Shown: positions 44,894 through 52,539 of the stretch, in pieces
Layout of the letters: each line of letters starts with the position of its first letter
Position numbering within the stretch: the stretch's first letter is position 1
DNA from: an uncultured Rhodospirillales bacterium
GTDB lineage: Bacteria > Pseudomonadota > Alphaproteobacteria > Acetobacterales > Acetobacteraceae
Direction of reading: 5' to 3'
Assembly (NCBI GenBank): GCA_903893975.1
Contig: CAITOL010000078.1
Location: forward strand, 1-62,253
Length of the DNA: 62,253 nt
Translations under genes and position numbers: made by a program
The notes under the pieces: model-generated
Told to the model about the DNA's origin: nothing
The model's input: the letters and a program-made list of their open reading frames with translations, nothing else
Databases searched by the model: none

Positions 44894-46423
44894 ATGAGCA
44901 ATTCCCGCGGCGACTCTCCTGAAAAAACCTTGGGCAAATCCATTTGGACCGGAGTGCGCATGCGGCGCACCGCCGCCGGCGCGGACCCCGATTCGGCGCC
45001 GCGCAGCATTGCGCTGCCCGCGTGCTGGGATGACCGCGCCGCCGCAGCGCTCGCCGAGCTGGCGCCGGGCGATGGGCCGGTATCGCTCGCAAGCGCCGCC
45101 GAACAATGGATCCGGCCGATTGGCGAGCGCGCCCGCCGCGCCGGCATCGAAACCCCGGTGGTGGCTGGCCTGCACGCGCTGTTGCGCGACCGCCGTGGCG
45201 CGCCGACCGCACCGCTCTGGGCGGGGGAGGACACGCCCGGCTTCGTGCTCAACCTCGCCGCGTTTTACGACACCGAAACCGGCTTTGATCTCGACGGCTT
45301 CGCCGCCGCCGGGCGCCTCGCCGTTGTGGCGCTCACTTTGGCCAATCCGGCGGCACGCCGCTTGGCCATCGGGGTTGCCGACCTCGCCCGCCTGTTGGCG
45401 GAACTCGGGCTCGACTACGGCACCCCGGCCGCGCGTGACGTCGCCGCCTGCCTGCTCGGGCTATTGCGCGGCGTTGCGGATCAGGAGTCGGCCGCACTCT
45501 CGGCGCGATTCGGTGCGTTGACCCTCGCCGGCGCGGTGCAGGACGTGCCGCGCCAATGTGCGATCCCCGGCCTTGCCACCGCCGCCCGCGCGGCGTTGCA
45601 GGCCGCCGCCGCCGATCCCGCGCGCCGGCATGAGGCAACAATTGCCATTTCCGCCCCAGGCGCCGCTGAAGCGTTGCTGGGCGTGGAAACCGGCGGCATC
45701 GCCCCCGCTTTCTCGCCGCTTGATGACGCGGGCAACCTGACAGCCACCGCGCGCGCCAGCCTTGCCGCCCGCGGCCTGACTGGGGAAATGGCGTTCGCCG
45801 CACTGCTCGGCGGGCATAATCCGCTGCCGATGCCGACCGCCGAGGCGCATGCCATGATATACGATGCGGTGGCGCCCTACGCCCATGCGATGCCGGCACG
45901 CCCGGCGCTGATCGCGCCGCCACCCCCCGTTGTCGGCCGGCGCGACCTGCCGGCCCGCCGGGCGGGCTACACCCAAAAGGCCAGCATTGGCGGGCATAAG
46001 GTGTTTCTGCGCACCGGCGAATATGCCGATGGCCGGTTGGGGGAGATTTTCGTCGGCTTGCACAAAGAAGGCGCCGCCTTCCGTGGCTTGATGGACAATT
46101 TCTCGGTCGCCGTCAGCCTCGGCCTGCAGCACGGCGTCAGCCTCGAAGCCTTCGTGGAAGCCTTCACCTTCACCCGCTTCGGGCCGGCCGGCGTGGTCGA
46201 AGGGGACCCCGCCGTGGCGCGCGCCACCTCGTTGCTGGACTATGTGTTCCGCAACCTGGCCAGCAATTACCTGGGCACGATCGACCTGGCGGATGCCGAG
46301 GATGATGCGCCGGATACTGTGGGCGACGGCGCGCGGGAACGTGCCCCCTTGCTGCCACTCGAACTGCCGCGCGAAGATGGGGCACGCCAACGCCGCCGCG
46401 CGCTTCGCGTGGTGGGGCTCTAA
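44894..46423 (+). CDS. Degenerate class II ribonucleotide reductase (NrdJ) derivative with TSCPD domain
   Basis: A 509-residue protein clearly derived from B12-dependent NrdJ but less than half its size. Residues 358-460 match the TSCPD region almost word for word: [40 protein letters not shown] and [20 protein letters not shown]. Weaker traces of the reductase barrel remain: [20 protein letters not shown] (157-176) and [20 protein letters not shown] (252-271). The cobalamin-binding and first catalytic part, the NxCxE loop and the C-terminal redox cysteines are absent; only Cys44, 186 and 222 remain. It cannot be a normal reductase. A regulatory or structural role is inferred. RidA follows after 13 bp. 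Confidence 0.85.
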   Translation: MSNSRGDSPEKTLGKSIWTGVRMRRTAAGADPDSAPRSIALPACWDDRAAAALAELAPGDGPVSLASAAEQWIRPIGERARRAGIETPVVAGLHALLRDRRGAPTAPLWAGEDTPGFVLNLAAFYDTETGFDLDGFAAAGRLAVVALTLANPAARRLAIGVADLARLLAELGLDYGTPAARDVAACLLGLLRGVADQESAALSARFGALTLAGAVQDVPRQCAIPGLATAARAALQAAAADPARRHEATIAISAPGAAEALLGVETGGIAPAFSPLDDAGNLTATARASLAARGLTGEMAFAALLGGHNPLPMPTAEAHAMIYDAVAPYAHAMPARPALIAPPPPVVGRRDLPARRAGYTQKASIGGHKVFLRTGEYADGRLGEIFVGLHKEGAAFRGLMDNFSVAVSLGLQHGVSLEAFVEAFTFTRFGPAGVVEGDPAVARATSLLDYVFRNLASNYLGTIDLADAEDDAPDTVGDGARERAPLLPLELPREDGARQRRRALRVVGL

Positions 46424-46436
46424 CGAGGACATTCTG

Positions 46437-46904
46437 ATGGCTGGACAAGTTGCCGCAAGGCTCGCTGAACTCGGCATCGTGCTGCCAGTACCGGCAGCGC
46501 CGGTTGCCAATTATGTGCCCTACGTCGTCACCGGCAATCTGGTGGTGATTTCCGGCCAGATCCCGATGCGCGATGGCAAGGTGGCCTATACCGGCAAAAT
46601 CGGCGAAGGCGTCAGCGTAGAAGATGCGGTCGCAGCGGCGAAGCTCTGCTTCGTCAACCTGCTGGCCCAGTTGCAAGCGGCCTGCGGCGGCGACCTGGAA
46701 CGGGTGCAGCGCGTGGTGCGGCTCGGCGGCTTCATCGCCGCACCGCCAAGCTTCACCGGGCATGCCGGCATCATGAACGGTGCCTCCGACATGGCGGTGG
46801 CGGTGTTCGGGGATCGCGGCCGCCATGCCCGCAGCACCATCGGCGTGCCGTCGCTGCCGATGGATGCGGCCGTCGAGGTCGAGGGCATGTTCCAGATCGG
46901 CTGA
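46437..46904 (+). CDS. RidA-family enamine/imine deaminase
   Basis: A 155-residue YjgF/RidA-like protein, one branch longer than classical RidA. YVPYVVTGNLVVISGQIPMR, the middle CFVNLLAQLQAACGGDLERV and AVAVFGDRGRHARSTIGVPS with the conserved arginine that binds the carboxylate of reactive imines are all visible. RidA removes 2-aminoacrylate and similar intermediates made by PLP enzymes. It starts 13 bp after the NrdJ-derived gene and is followed after 2 bp by the acyltransferase-like gene, so all belong to one operon. Confidence 0.92.
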   Translation: MAGQVAARLAELGIVLPVPAAPVANYVPYVVTGNLVVISGQIPMRDGKVAYTGKIGEGVSVEDAVAAAKLCFVNLLAQLQAACGGDLERVQRVVRLGGFIAAPPSFTGHAGIMNGASDMAVAVFGDRGRHARSTIGVPSLPMDAAVEVEGMFQIG

Positions 46905-46906
46905 GC

Positions 46907-48058
46907 ATGTCCGATCTGACGCTCACCTTACATCAAACCATCGGCGAGATTGCCGCCCCGGCGTGGGATGCCTGCGCCGGGGCCGATAATCCGTTTGTCA
47001 GCCACGCATTTTTATCGGCGGTGGAAGATAGCGGCTCCGCCAACGCGCGCACCGGTTGGCTGCCGCAGCACGCGGTGCTGCGCGATGCCTCCGGGCAGGT
47101 GGCGGCGGTCGCGCCGATGTATGCCAAATCGCATAGCTATGGCGAATACGTGTTCGACCATGGCTGGGCGCAGGCGTTTGAGCGAGCCGGCGGCCAATAT
47201 TATCCCAAGTTGCTGGTCGGCGTGCCGTTCAGCCCGGTGCCGGGGCCACGCCTGTTGCTGCGGCCAGATTGCGGCTTGCCCGTCGCCGCTCTGGCCGGGG
47301 CGCTGCGCCAGGCCTGCGACGAACTGGAAATGTCCGGCGTCCACGTGAATTTCTGCACCCGTGAGGAATGGGAGGCACTCGGCGCCGCCGGCTGGCTCCA
47401 GCGCCTGGGCATGCAGTTTCACTGGTATAATAACAACTACAGCAGCTTCGATGATTTTCTTGCTGCCCTGTCATCGCGCAAGCGGAAAACCTTGCGGCGG
47501 GAGCGTCGGGATGCCAACGCCGCTGGCCTGGAATTCATCACCCTGCGCGGCGGCGATATCGGCAAGCGGGAATGGGATGCGTTTTACGCCTTCTACCAAT
47601 CCACCGTGGACCGCAAATGGGGCAGCGCCTACCTGACGCGCCGGTTCTTCAGCCTGTTGGGGGAGCGGTTGGGCGATGCGGTGGTGCTCATGCTCGCCGT
47701 GCACAACGGCACCCCGGTGGCCGGCGCCCTGAACCTGATGGGCACCCACGCGCTCTATGGCCGCAACTGGGGCTGCGTCGGCGACTGGCCGTTCCTGCAT
47801 TTTGAACTCTGCTATTACCGCGCCATCGACTTCGCGATTGAACATCGGCTGGAGCGGGTTGAAGCCGGCGCGCAAGGCGAGCACAAAATCCAGCGCGGCT
47901 ATGTCCCGTCGGAGACCTATTCCGCCCACTGGATTCAACACCGCGGCCTGCGCAACGCGGTGGCCGACTTCCTTGCCGAAGAACGCAAGGAACGTGCCGC
48001 GCAAATGGCCTATCTCGGGGAATACGCGCCCTTTAAGCACACGGATGATCCGACATGA
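46907..48058 (+). CDS. GNAT-superfamily protein of the DUF482/FemAB-like type
   Basis: A 383-residue protein of the family once called peptidogalycan biosynthesis proteins (DUF482), with double GNAT-like folds. NPFVSHAFLSAVEDSGSANA at the N terminus, FDHGWAQAFERAGGQYYPKL, FLAALSSRKRKTLRRERRDA and LGERLGDAVVLMLAVHNGTP followed by the tail with GAQGEHKIQRGYVPSETYSA are typical. It probably transfers an acyl or aminoacyl group, but no substrate is established. It follows ridA with two bases between and overlaps the HAD gene by 4 bp. Confidence 0.88.
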   Translation: MSDLTLTLHQTIGEIAAPAWDACAGADNPFVSHAFLSAVEDSGSANARTGWLPQHAVLRDASGQVAAVAPMYAKSHSYGEYVFDHGWAQAFERAGGQYYPKLLVGVPFSPVPGPRLLLRPDCGLPVAALAGALRQACDELEMSGVHVNFCTREEWEALGAAGWLQRLGMQFHWYNNNYSSFDDFLAALSSRKRKTLRRERRDANAAGLEFITLRGGDIGKREWDAFYAFYQSTVDRKWGSAYLTRRFFSLLGERLGDAVVLMLAVHNGTPVAGALNLMGTHALYGRNWGCVGDWPFLHFELCYYRAIDFAIEHRLERVEAGAQGEHKIQRGYVPSETYSAHWIQHRGLRNAVADFLAEERKERAAQMAYLGEYAPFKHTDDPT

Positions 48059-48744
48059 GGCTGCCAAACGCCCTGCATGCCGTGATCTTCGATATGGACG
48101 GCACGCTGCATGACACCGAACGCAGCTACATCCTGGCCAGCCAGCGTGCCGCCACCACGGCCGGCCTCGATCTGCCGGATGCGTTCTGGCATCGCCTCAT
48201 CGGCATCCCCGGCGCGCAGGCGGCGGAGATTGTGCGCAATCACCTCGGCCCGGACTTCGACTTCGACAGCTTCGCGGCGGATTATCACCGCCATGTAGCA
48301 GCATTGCTGGAGCAGGACATCGCCTTAAAGCCGGGCGCCGTCGCGCTGCTCGACCACCTCGCCAGCATCGGCCTGCCGGTCGCCATCGCCACCTCCAACA
48401 CCCGGGTAGCGGCCGAGCGGCACCTCAGCCAATCCGGCTTGCGCCATCGGTTCAACGTGGTGGTGACCATCGATGATGTGGCGCGCGGCAAGCCAAGCCC
48501 CGACCCGTTCCTGCATGCCGCCGGGCTGCTCGGGGTGAAGCCGCAGCATTGCCTGGTGTTGGAAGATGCGTTCAATGGCATCCGCGCCGCCCATGCCGCC
48601 GGTACCATGCCGGTGATGGTGCCAGACCAGGTGCCACCAAACGCCGAAATTGCCGCTCTATGCGTCGCGGTGATGGACGATTTACACGCCGTGCGCGCCA
48701 GCCTGGCGCATTATCCCAGCAGCCGCCAGGTGGACGTGGCATAG
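48055..48744 (+). CDS. HAD-family phosphatase (beta-phosphoglucomutase-like)
   Basis: A 229-residue HAD hydrolase, subfamily I with a helical cap. Motif I is VIFDMDGTLHDTERSY, motif II VAIATSNTRVAAERHL, motif III the lysine in VARGKPSPDPFLHAAG and motif IV CLVLEDAFNGIRAAHAAG. Such enzymes dephosphorylate small sugar phosphates. ATGA overlap couples it to the preceding gene, ending a four-gene run from the NrdJ-derived gene. The last 34 bp overlap the convergent thioesterase gene. Confidence 0.92.
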   Translation: MRLPNALHAVIFDMDGTLHDTERSYILASQRAATTAGLDLPDAFWHRLIGIPGAQAAEIVRNHLGPDFDFDSFAADYHRHVAALLEQDIALKPGAVALLDHLASIGLPVAIATSNTRVAAERHLSQSGLRHRFNVVVTIDDVARGKPSPDPFLHAAGLLGVKPQHCLVLEDAFNGIRAAHAAGTMPVMVPDQVPPNAEIAALCVAVMDDLHAVRASLAHYPSSRQVDVA

Positions 48745-49130
48745 GCCAGCAATTCGCCATCCGCGTTCTCAAGTCTGGCTTCCAGAAAGTTGATACTGCG
48801 GCCTTTGCGCAGAAACCGCCCAACCGCCAGCAACGCACCATGCCGCGGCGCCTTCATGAATTGCGTCTTCATCTCCAGCGTCATCCCGGCGCCAGCGCTA
48901 TGGTGCAGCAAATGCCCCATGGCGATATCCAGCACGGTGCCGATCATCCCACCATGCAGCGTACCTTGCGGATTATACATGAAATCCTGCACGGTGAACC
49001 GCACCTCGGTGCGGTCGTCGGGGAAGGTAATTTCCAACCCCAGCAGTTTGGCGAGAAAGAAGGTGCCGAAGGCGGGCACATGGGTGGCGAGCGCGGTTTC
49101 AAACGCGGCGCGGGCGGCGGTTTCGTCCAT
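48711..49130 (-). CDS. PaaI-type acyl-CoA thioesterase (hotdog fold)
   Basis: A 139-residue single hotdog-domain thioesterase. The PaaI signature is PQGTLHGGMIGTVLDIAMGH, containing HGGM and the catalytic Asp, followed by MTLEMKTQFMKAPRHGALLA and the C-terminal ADGELLAYATSTWRLL. It would hydrolyse a short or aromatic acyl-CoA in the cytosol. ATG 49128-49130 has GGAGAC upstream. It is divergent from the acyl-CoA dehydrogenase gene; its 3' end overlaps the HAD gene by 34 bp. Confidence 0.91.
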   Translation of the reverse strand: MDETAARAAFETALATHVPAFGTFFLAKLLGLEITFPDDRTEVRFTVQDFMYNPQGTLHGGMIGTVLDIAMGHLLHHSAGAGMTLEMKTQFMKAPRHGALLAVGRFLRKGRSINFLEARLENADGELLAYATSTWRLLG

Positions 49131-49198
49131 GGAAGTCTCCTGCGTGACCTGCTGTATCGCCTGTGCTAGCGACGATGAAAAGCAGGAAGGAACGCGAA

Positions 49199-50281
49199 AT
49201 GTCCGATGGCGTCGCCGAGTTTGCCCGCACCCATATCGCCGGCACGGATGTCTGGACCCTGGATGACATGCCGCCCGCGCTGCTGGCGGCGATGGGGCAG
49301 GCGGGTCTGTTCCGGATTGGCCTGCCCGAAGCGCATGGCGGCACCGGCGGCGGCTATCCCGCGATCGCGGCGGCCGAGCAGACCTTGATGGCCGTGGGCG
49401 GCATCGCCGGCATCGGGACGATATTCGGCAGCCATCAGATGGTGGCACGCTATTATTTCGCCGATCATGCCAGCCCGGCGCAGCAGGCCCAGTACCTCCC
49501 TGCTCTGGCCTCCGGCGCGCTCACCGTGGCGGTGGCGATTTCCGAGCCCGAGGTAGGCGCCCACCCCAAAAAGCTCACAACCGCCGCGCATCGCACCGCC
49601 ACCGGCTGGGCGCTGACGGGCCGCAAGGCCTATGTCACCAACGGCCCACTGGCGGGCCTGTTTATCGTGCTCGCCATCACCGCGATGGATGGGGACCGCA
49701 AGCGCTATTCAGCCTTTCTGGTCCCGCGCGACGCGCCCGGCCTTACCGTGCATCACGCCCCGACCTCGCCTGGCAGCCGCCCGGCCGGGCATGTCAGCCT
49801 GACGCTAGACCAATGTCAGCTCGGCCCCGATGCCATGCTTGGCGCGGAAGGAACGGCCTATGAAACCATGGCCCTCGGCTTCCGCGACGCCGAGGACGGG
49901 GTGGGAACCGCCGGCATGGTCGGCAAGCTGCACCATTGCCTCGGCCTGCTCGCGCGCGAATACGGTGCGGCCATGCCGGACGGCATCGCCGCCGAACTCG
50001 GCGCGCTCGCCGGGCTGGTAGAACTCACGGCAGAGGCCACCGCAGCCCTGGCGCAAGCGGGGGAGGACGGCACCTTGATGGATGCGCGTCCGCAGGCGCT
50101 TAACATCGGCGCCCGCCAGTTGGGGGTCATGCTGGTAGCCCGCATCCGCGCGCTGCCAGTGGCCACAGGGGCTGAGCGCGCACCACGCATCGCCGCCTTA
50201 CTCGCCAGTATCGAGGGCGGTATGAACGTGGCCCGCGGGCCGCGCCTGGCGCGGGTGGTCAAACTCGGCCGAGCCTTATAG
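49199..50281 (+). CDS. Acyl-CoA dehydrogenase family protein
   Basis: A 360-residue flavoprotein of the acyl-CoA dehydrogenase family, somewhat short. LFRIGLPEAHGGTGGGYPAI, TVAVAISEPEVGAHPKKLTT (FAD-contact strand) and GWALTGRKAYVTNGPLAGLF are conserved. The C-terminal helical domain is shorter and less typical than in the second dehydrogenase of this window (57992-59158): the usual MHGGxG-like segment is not evident and I cannot place the catalytic glutamate. It may act on an unusual substrate. ATG 49199 has AGGAAGG. The LrgA-like gene follows after 2 bp. Confidence 0.85.
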   Translation: MSDGVAEFARTHIAGTDVWTLDDMPPALLAAMGQAGLFRIGLPEAHGGTGGGYPAIAAAEQTLMAVGGIAGIGTIFGSHQMVARYYFADHASPAQQAQYLPALASGALTVAVAISEPEVGAHPKKLTTAAHRTATGWALTGRKAYVTNGPLAGLFIVLAITAMDGDRKRYSAFLVPRDAPGLTVHHAPTSPGSRPAGHVSLTLDQCQLGPDAMLGAEGTAYETMALGFRDAEDGVGTAGMVGKLHHCLGLLAREYGAAMPDGIAAELGALAGLVELTAEATAALAQAGEDGTLMDARPQALNIGARQLGVMLVARIRALPVATGAERAPRIAALLASIEGGMNVARGPRLARVVKLGRAL

Positions 50282-50283
50282 CC

Positions 50284-50652
50284 GTGCTGCGCGCCTTCGC
50301 GGTTTTGCTGGTATGCCAGTTGGCCGGGGAGGTTGTCGGCCGGGCGCTCGCCCTGCCGATCCCCGGCCCGGTGCTGGGCCTGGTGCTGCTGGCAGCCGGG
50401 TTGGGGCTGGCATCGCGCCACGGATGGGTGACGCCGGCAGAGATTGAATCCACCGCGTTGGGCCGCACCGCCTCGGGCTTGCTGGCGGTTCTCGGGATAT
50501 TATTTGTGCCAGCCGGCGTCGGCATCATCCAGCAATTCGGCCTGCTCGGGCAGTACGGTCTGGCACTTCTGCTGGCCTTGGTGATCTCCACCGCCGTCAC
50601 CTTGGTGGTAACAGTCTATGTTTTTCTCGGCGTGTCGCGGTGGCTCCGATGA
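50284..50652 (+). CDS. lrgA: CidA/LrgA-family membrane protein
   Basis: A 122-residue inner-membrane protein with four predicted helices. AVLLVCQLAGEVVGRALALP followed by IPGPVLGLVLLAAGL is the family signature, then LLAVLGILFVPAGVGIIQQF and the C-terminal helix. CidA/LrgA proteins pair with CidB/LrgB and were described as holin-like regulators of lysis; related pairs transport pyruvate or glycolate. GTG 50284 is the start, 2 bp after the dehydrogenase. It overlaps lrgB by 4 bp. Confidence 0.91.
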   Translation: MLRAFAVLLVCQLAGEVVGRALALPIPGPVLGLVLLAAGLGLASRHGWVTPAEIESTALGRTASGLLAVLGILFVPAGVGIIQQFGLLGQYGLALLLALVISTAVTLVVTVYVFLGVSRWLR

Positions 50653-51365
50653 CCGCGCCGTTCGCGCTATGGACCTACCTTGCCGCCACGCCGTTGCTGT
50701 GGCTGACGGTGACCGTGCTGGCCTGGATCGCGGCGGATGCGCTGGCGCAGGCCAGTGGGCGCCACCCACTGGTCAATCCGTTGCTGCTGACCGTCGCCGG
50801 GGTGGCCGCATTGCTGCTGGCAACCGGCACCCCGTATGGCACCTATTTCGCCGGGGCCCAGTTCGTGCACTTCCTGCTCGGCCCGGCCACGGTTGCCATC
50901 GCCGTGCCGCTGTTTCGCAACTGGCCCTTGGTGGTGCGCCACGCGCTGCCGATGCTGGCGGCGCTGCTGGCTGGCGGCCTCACCGCGATTGCCTCCGCCC
51001 TCGCGGTTGCCGCCTCCCTCGGGGTGCCGCATGACGTGCTGGTGGCCTTGGCGCCAAAATCCGTCACCGCCGGGATTGCCATGGGCATCTCGGAAGGCTT
51101 AGGCGGCGCCCCCGCGCTCACCGCCGTGCTGGTGATCGCCACCGGCCTGATTGGCGCGGTGATGGTCACGCCGCTGATGAACGCGCTGGGCATCCGCGAC
51201 TACGCCGCGCGCGGCTTTGCCGTGGGCCTGGCCTCCCACGGCATCGGCACCGCGCGCGCCTTCACTGTCGACCCGGTGGCCGGCACCTTCGCCGGCATCG
51301 CGATGGGCCTGAACGCGCTGCTCTCAGCCGTGCTGGTGCCGCTGATCGTGCGCTGGGTTCTCTAA
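50649..51365 (+). CDS. lrgB: LrgB/CidB-family membrane protein
   Basis: A 238-residue polytopic membrane protein, partner of the LrgA-like protein. Conserved blocks are GRHPLVNPLLLTVAGVAALL, AQFVHFLLGPATVAIAVPLF, LAPKSVTAGIAMGISEGLGG and FAVGLASHGIGTARAF. ATG 50649 overlaps the lrgA stop (ATGA). Pairs of this type in bacteria and the plant PLGG1 fusion move glycolate, glycerate or pyruvate; the neighbouring 2-hydroxyacid dehydrogenase on the opposite strand would fit such a substrate, but this is inference. Confidence 0.92.
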   Translation: MTAPFALWTYLAATPLLWLTVTVLAWIAADALAQASGRHPLVNPLLLTVAGVAALLLATGTPYGTYFAGAQFVHFLLGPATVAIAVPLFRNWPLVVRHALPMLAALLAGGLTAIASALAVAASLGVPHDVLVALAPKSVTAGIAMGISEGLGGAPALTAVLVIATGLIGAVMVTPLMNALGIRDYAARGFAVGLASHGIGTARAFTVDPVAGTFAGIAMGLNALLSAVLVPLIVRWVL

Positions 51366-51373
51366 CTTCGGCC

Positions 51374-52429
51374 TCAGCCGCGCTGCGGCACCACACCGAA
51401 GATTTTCTCAAACCGCGCCGCATAGGCCGGCCACACTTCGGGGTTCAGCACCCGGCTCGGCGGCTTGCCATCCAGCATATCCAGCAACTGCTCGGCCGCG
51501 ATGCGCGCGATATTGGCCCGCGCCTCATACGTCACCCCGGCGGTATGCGGGCTGGCAACGACATTGTCGAACGCCAGCAGCGGATGGTCGAGCGCCGGCG
51601 GCTCCGGGTCCCACACATCCAGCCCGGCCCCGGCGATCTGCTTCGCCGCCAGCGCCTGCGCCAAGGCCGCCTCGTCATGAATGCCGCCACGCGCGGTGGT
51701 CACGAAATACGCGTCCGGCTTCATCAGCGCGAACTCACGCGCGCCCAGCATGTTGCGCGTGGTGGGAATGCGCGGACAGTTGACCGACACGTAATCCGCG
51801 CTCGCCAGCAACGTGTCGAGGTCCACCTTCTCCGCCCCGCGCGCCGCGATGGTCGCTGCATCCAGCAGCGGATCGCAAGCCAGCACCCGCATCTTGAACA
51901 ACCCGCGGCACAACTCCGCCAGCCTTGTGCCCACATTGCCCAGGCCGATAATGCCAACGGTTTTGCCCAGCAGGTCGCGGCCCATATAGACATTGCGGTC
52001 CAGCCCGGCCTCACGACGCATCGCGCGGTCCGCCTCCACAATGCGCTTGGCCAGGATCAGCATCATGCCCAGCGCGTGTTCGGCCACCGCCTCTTTGTTG
52101 CCGCCGGCCTGGTTCACAGCCAGCACCCCGGCGCGATTGCACGCCTCCAGGTCCACCGTGTCATAGCCAGCCCCGTTGGTAGACACCATCAGCAGGTTGG
52201 GCGCCCGCGCCAGCAGCGCATCGTTGACGTGATAAATCCCATCAATCTCGTCGCGGGCAGACCCGATCTGATACGCATGGGCCGCCGCCAATACCCGGTC
52301 CGCCTCCGCCGTCGGGCTGTCATTCTCCAGCTTGTCCACCACCACGTCCGGCCGCGTGGCCACAACGGTGTGGAAGGTTTGCTCGGCGACGTATTTGACG
52401 AAGAAGACACGTTTGGTGTTCACGGTCAT
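51374..52429 (-). CDS. NAD-dependent D-2-hydroxyacid dehydrogenase
   Basis: A 351-residue dehydrogenase of the phosphoglycerate/hydroxypyruvate reductase family. NAD binding is at TVGIIGLGNVGTRLAELCRG; catalytic Arg is in FVTTARGGIHDEAAL, Glu in DVWDPEPPALDHPLL and His in VVASPHTAGVTYEA. MTVNTKRVFFVKYVAEQTFH begins the family-specific N terminus (ATG 52427-52429). It is convergent with lrgAB and divergent from glnS. The actual acid is unknown; glyoxylate, hydroxypyruvate or a larger 2-oxoacid are possible. Confidence 0.91.
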   Translation of the reverse strand: MTVNTKRVFFVKYVAEQTFHTVVATRPDVVVDKLENDSPTAEADRVLAAAHAYQIGSARDEIDGIYHVNDALLARAPNLLMVSTNGAGYDTVDLEACNRAGVLAVNQAGGNKEAVAEHALGMMLILAKRIVEADRAMRREAGLDRNVYMGRDLLGKTVGIIGLGNVGTRLAELCRGLFKMRVLACDPLLDAATIAARGAEKVDLDTLLASADYVSVNCPRIPTTRNMLGAREFALMKPDAYFVTTARGGIHDEAALAQALAAKQIAGAGLDVWDPEPPALDHPLLAFDNVVASPHTAGVTYEARANIARIAAEQLLDMLDGKPPSRVLNPEVWPAYAARFEKIFGVVPQRG

Positions 52430-52539
52430 GGCGTTGGATGCTCTCCCGAACTTTGGTGGCAGATCATCCGATGCGGGCGTGGCGGTCAAGCCGGCACGCA
52501 GCTAGAATGCTTCGACAGACAAGCAGGACACCCAGGTTT

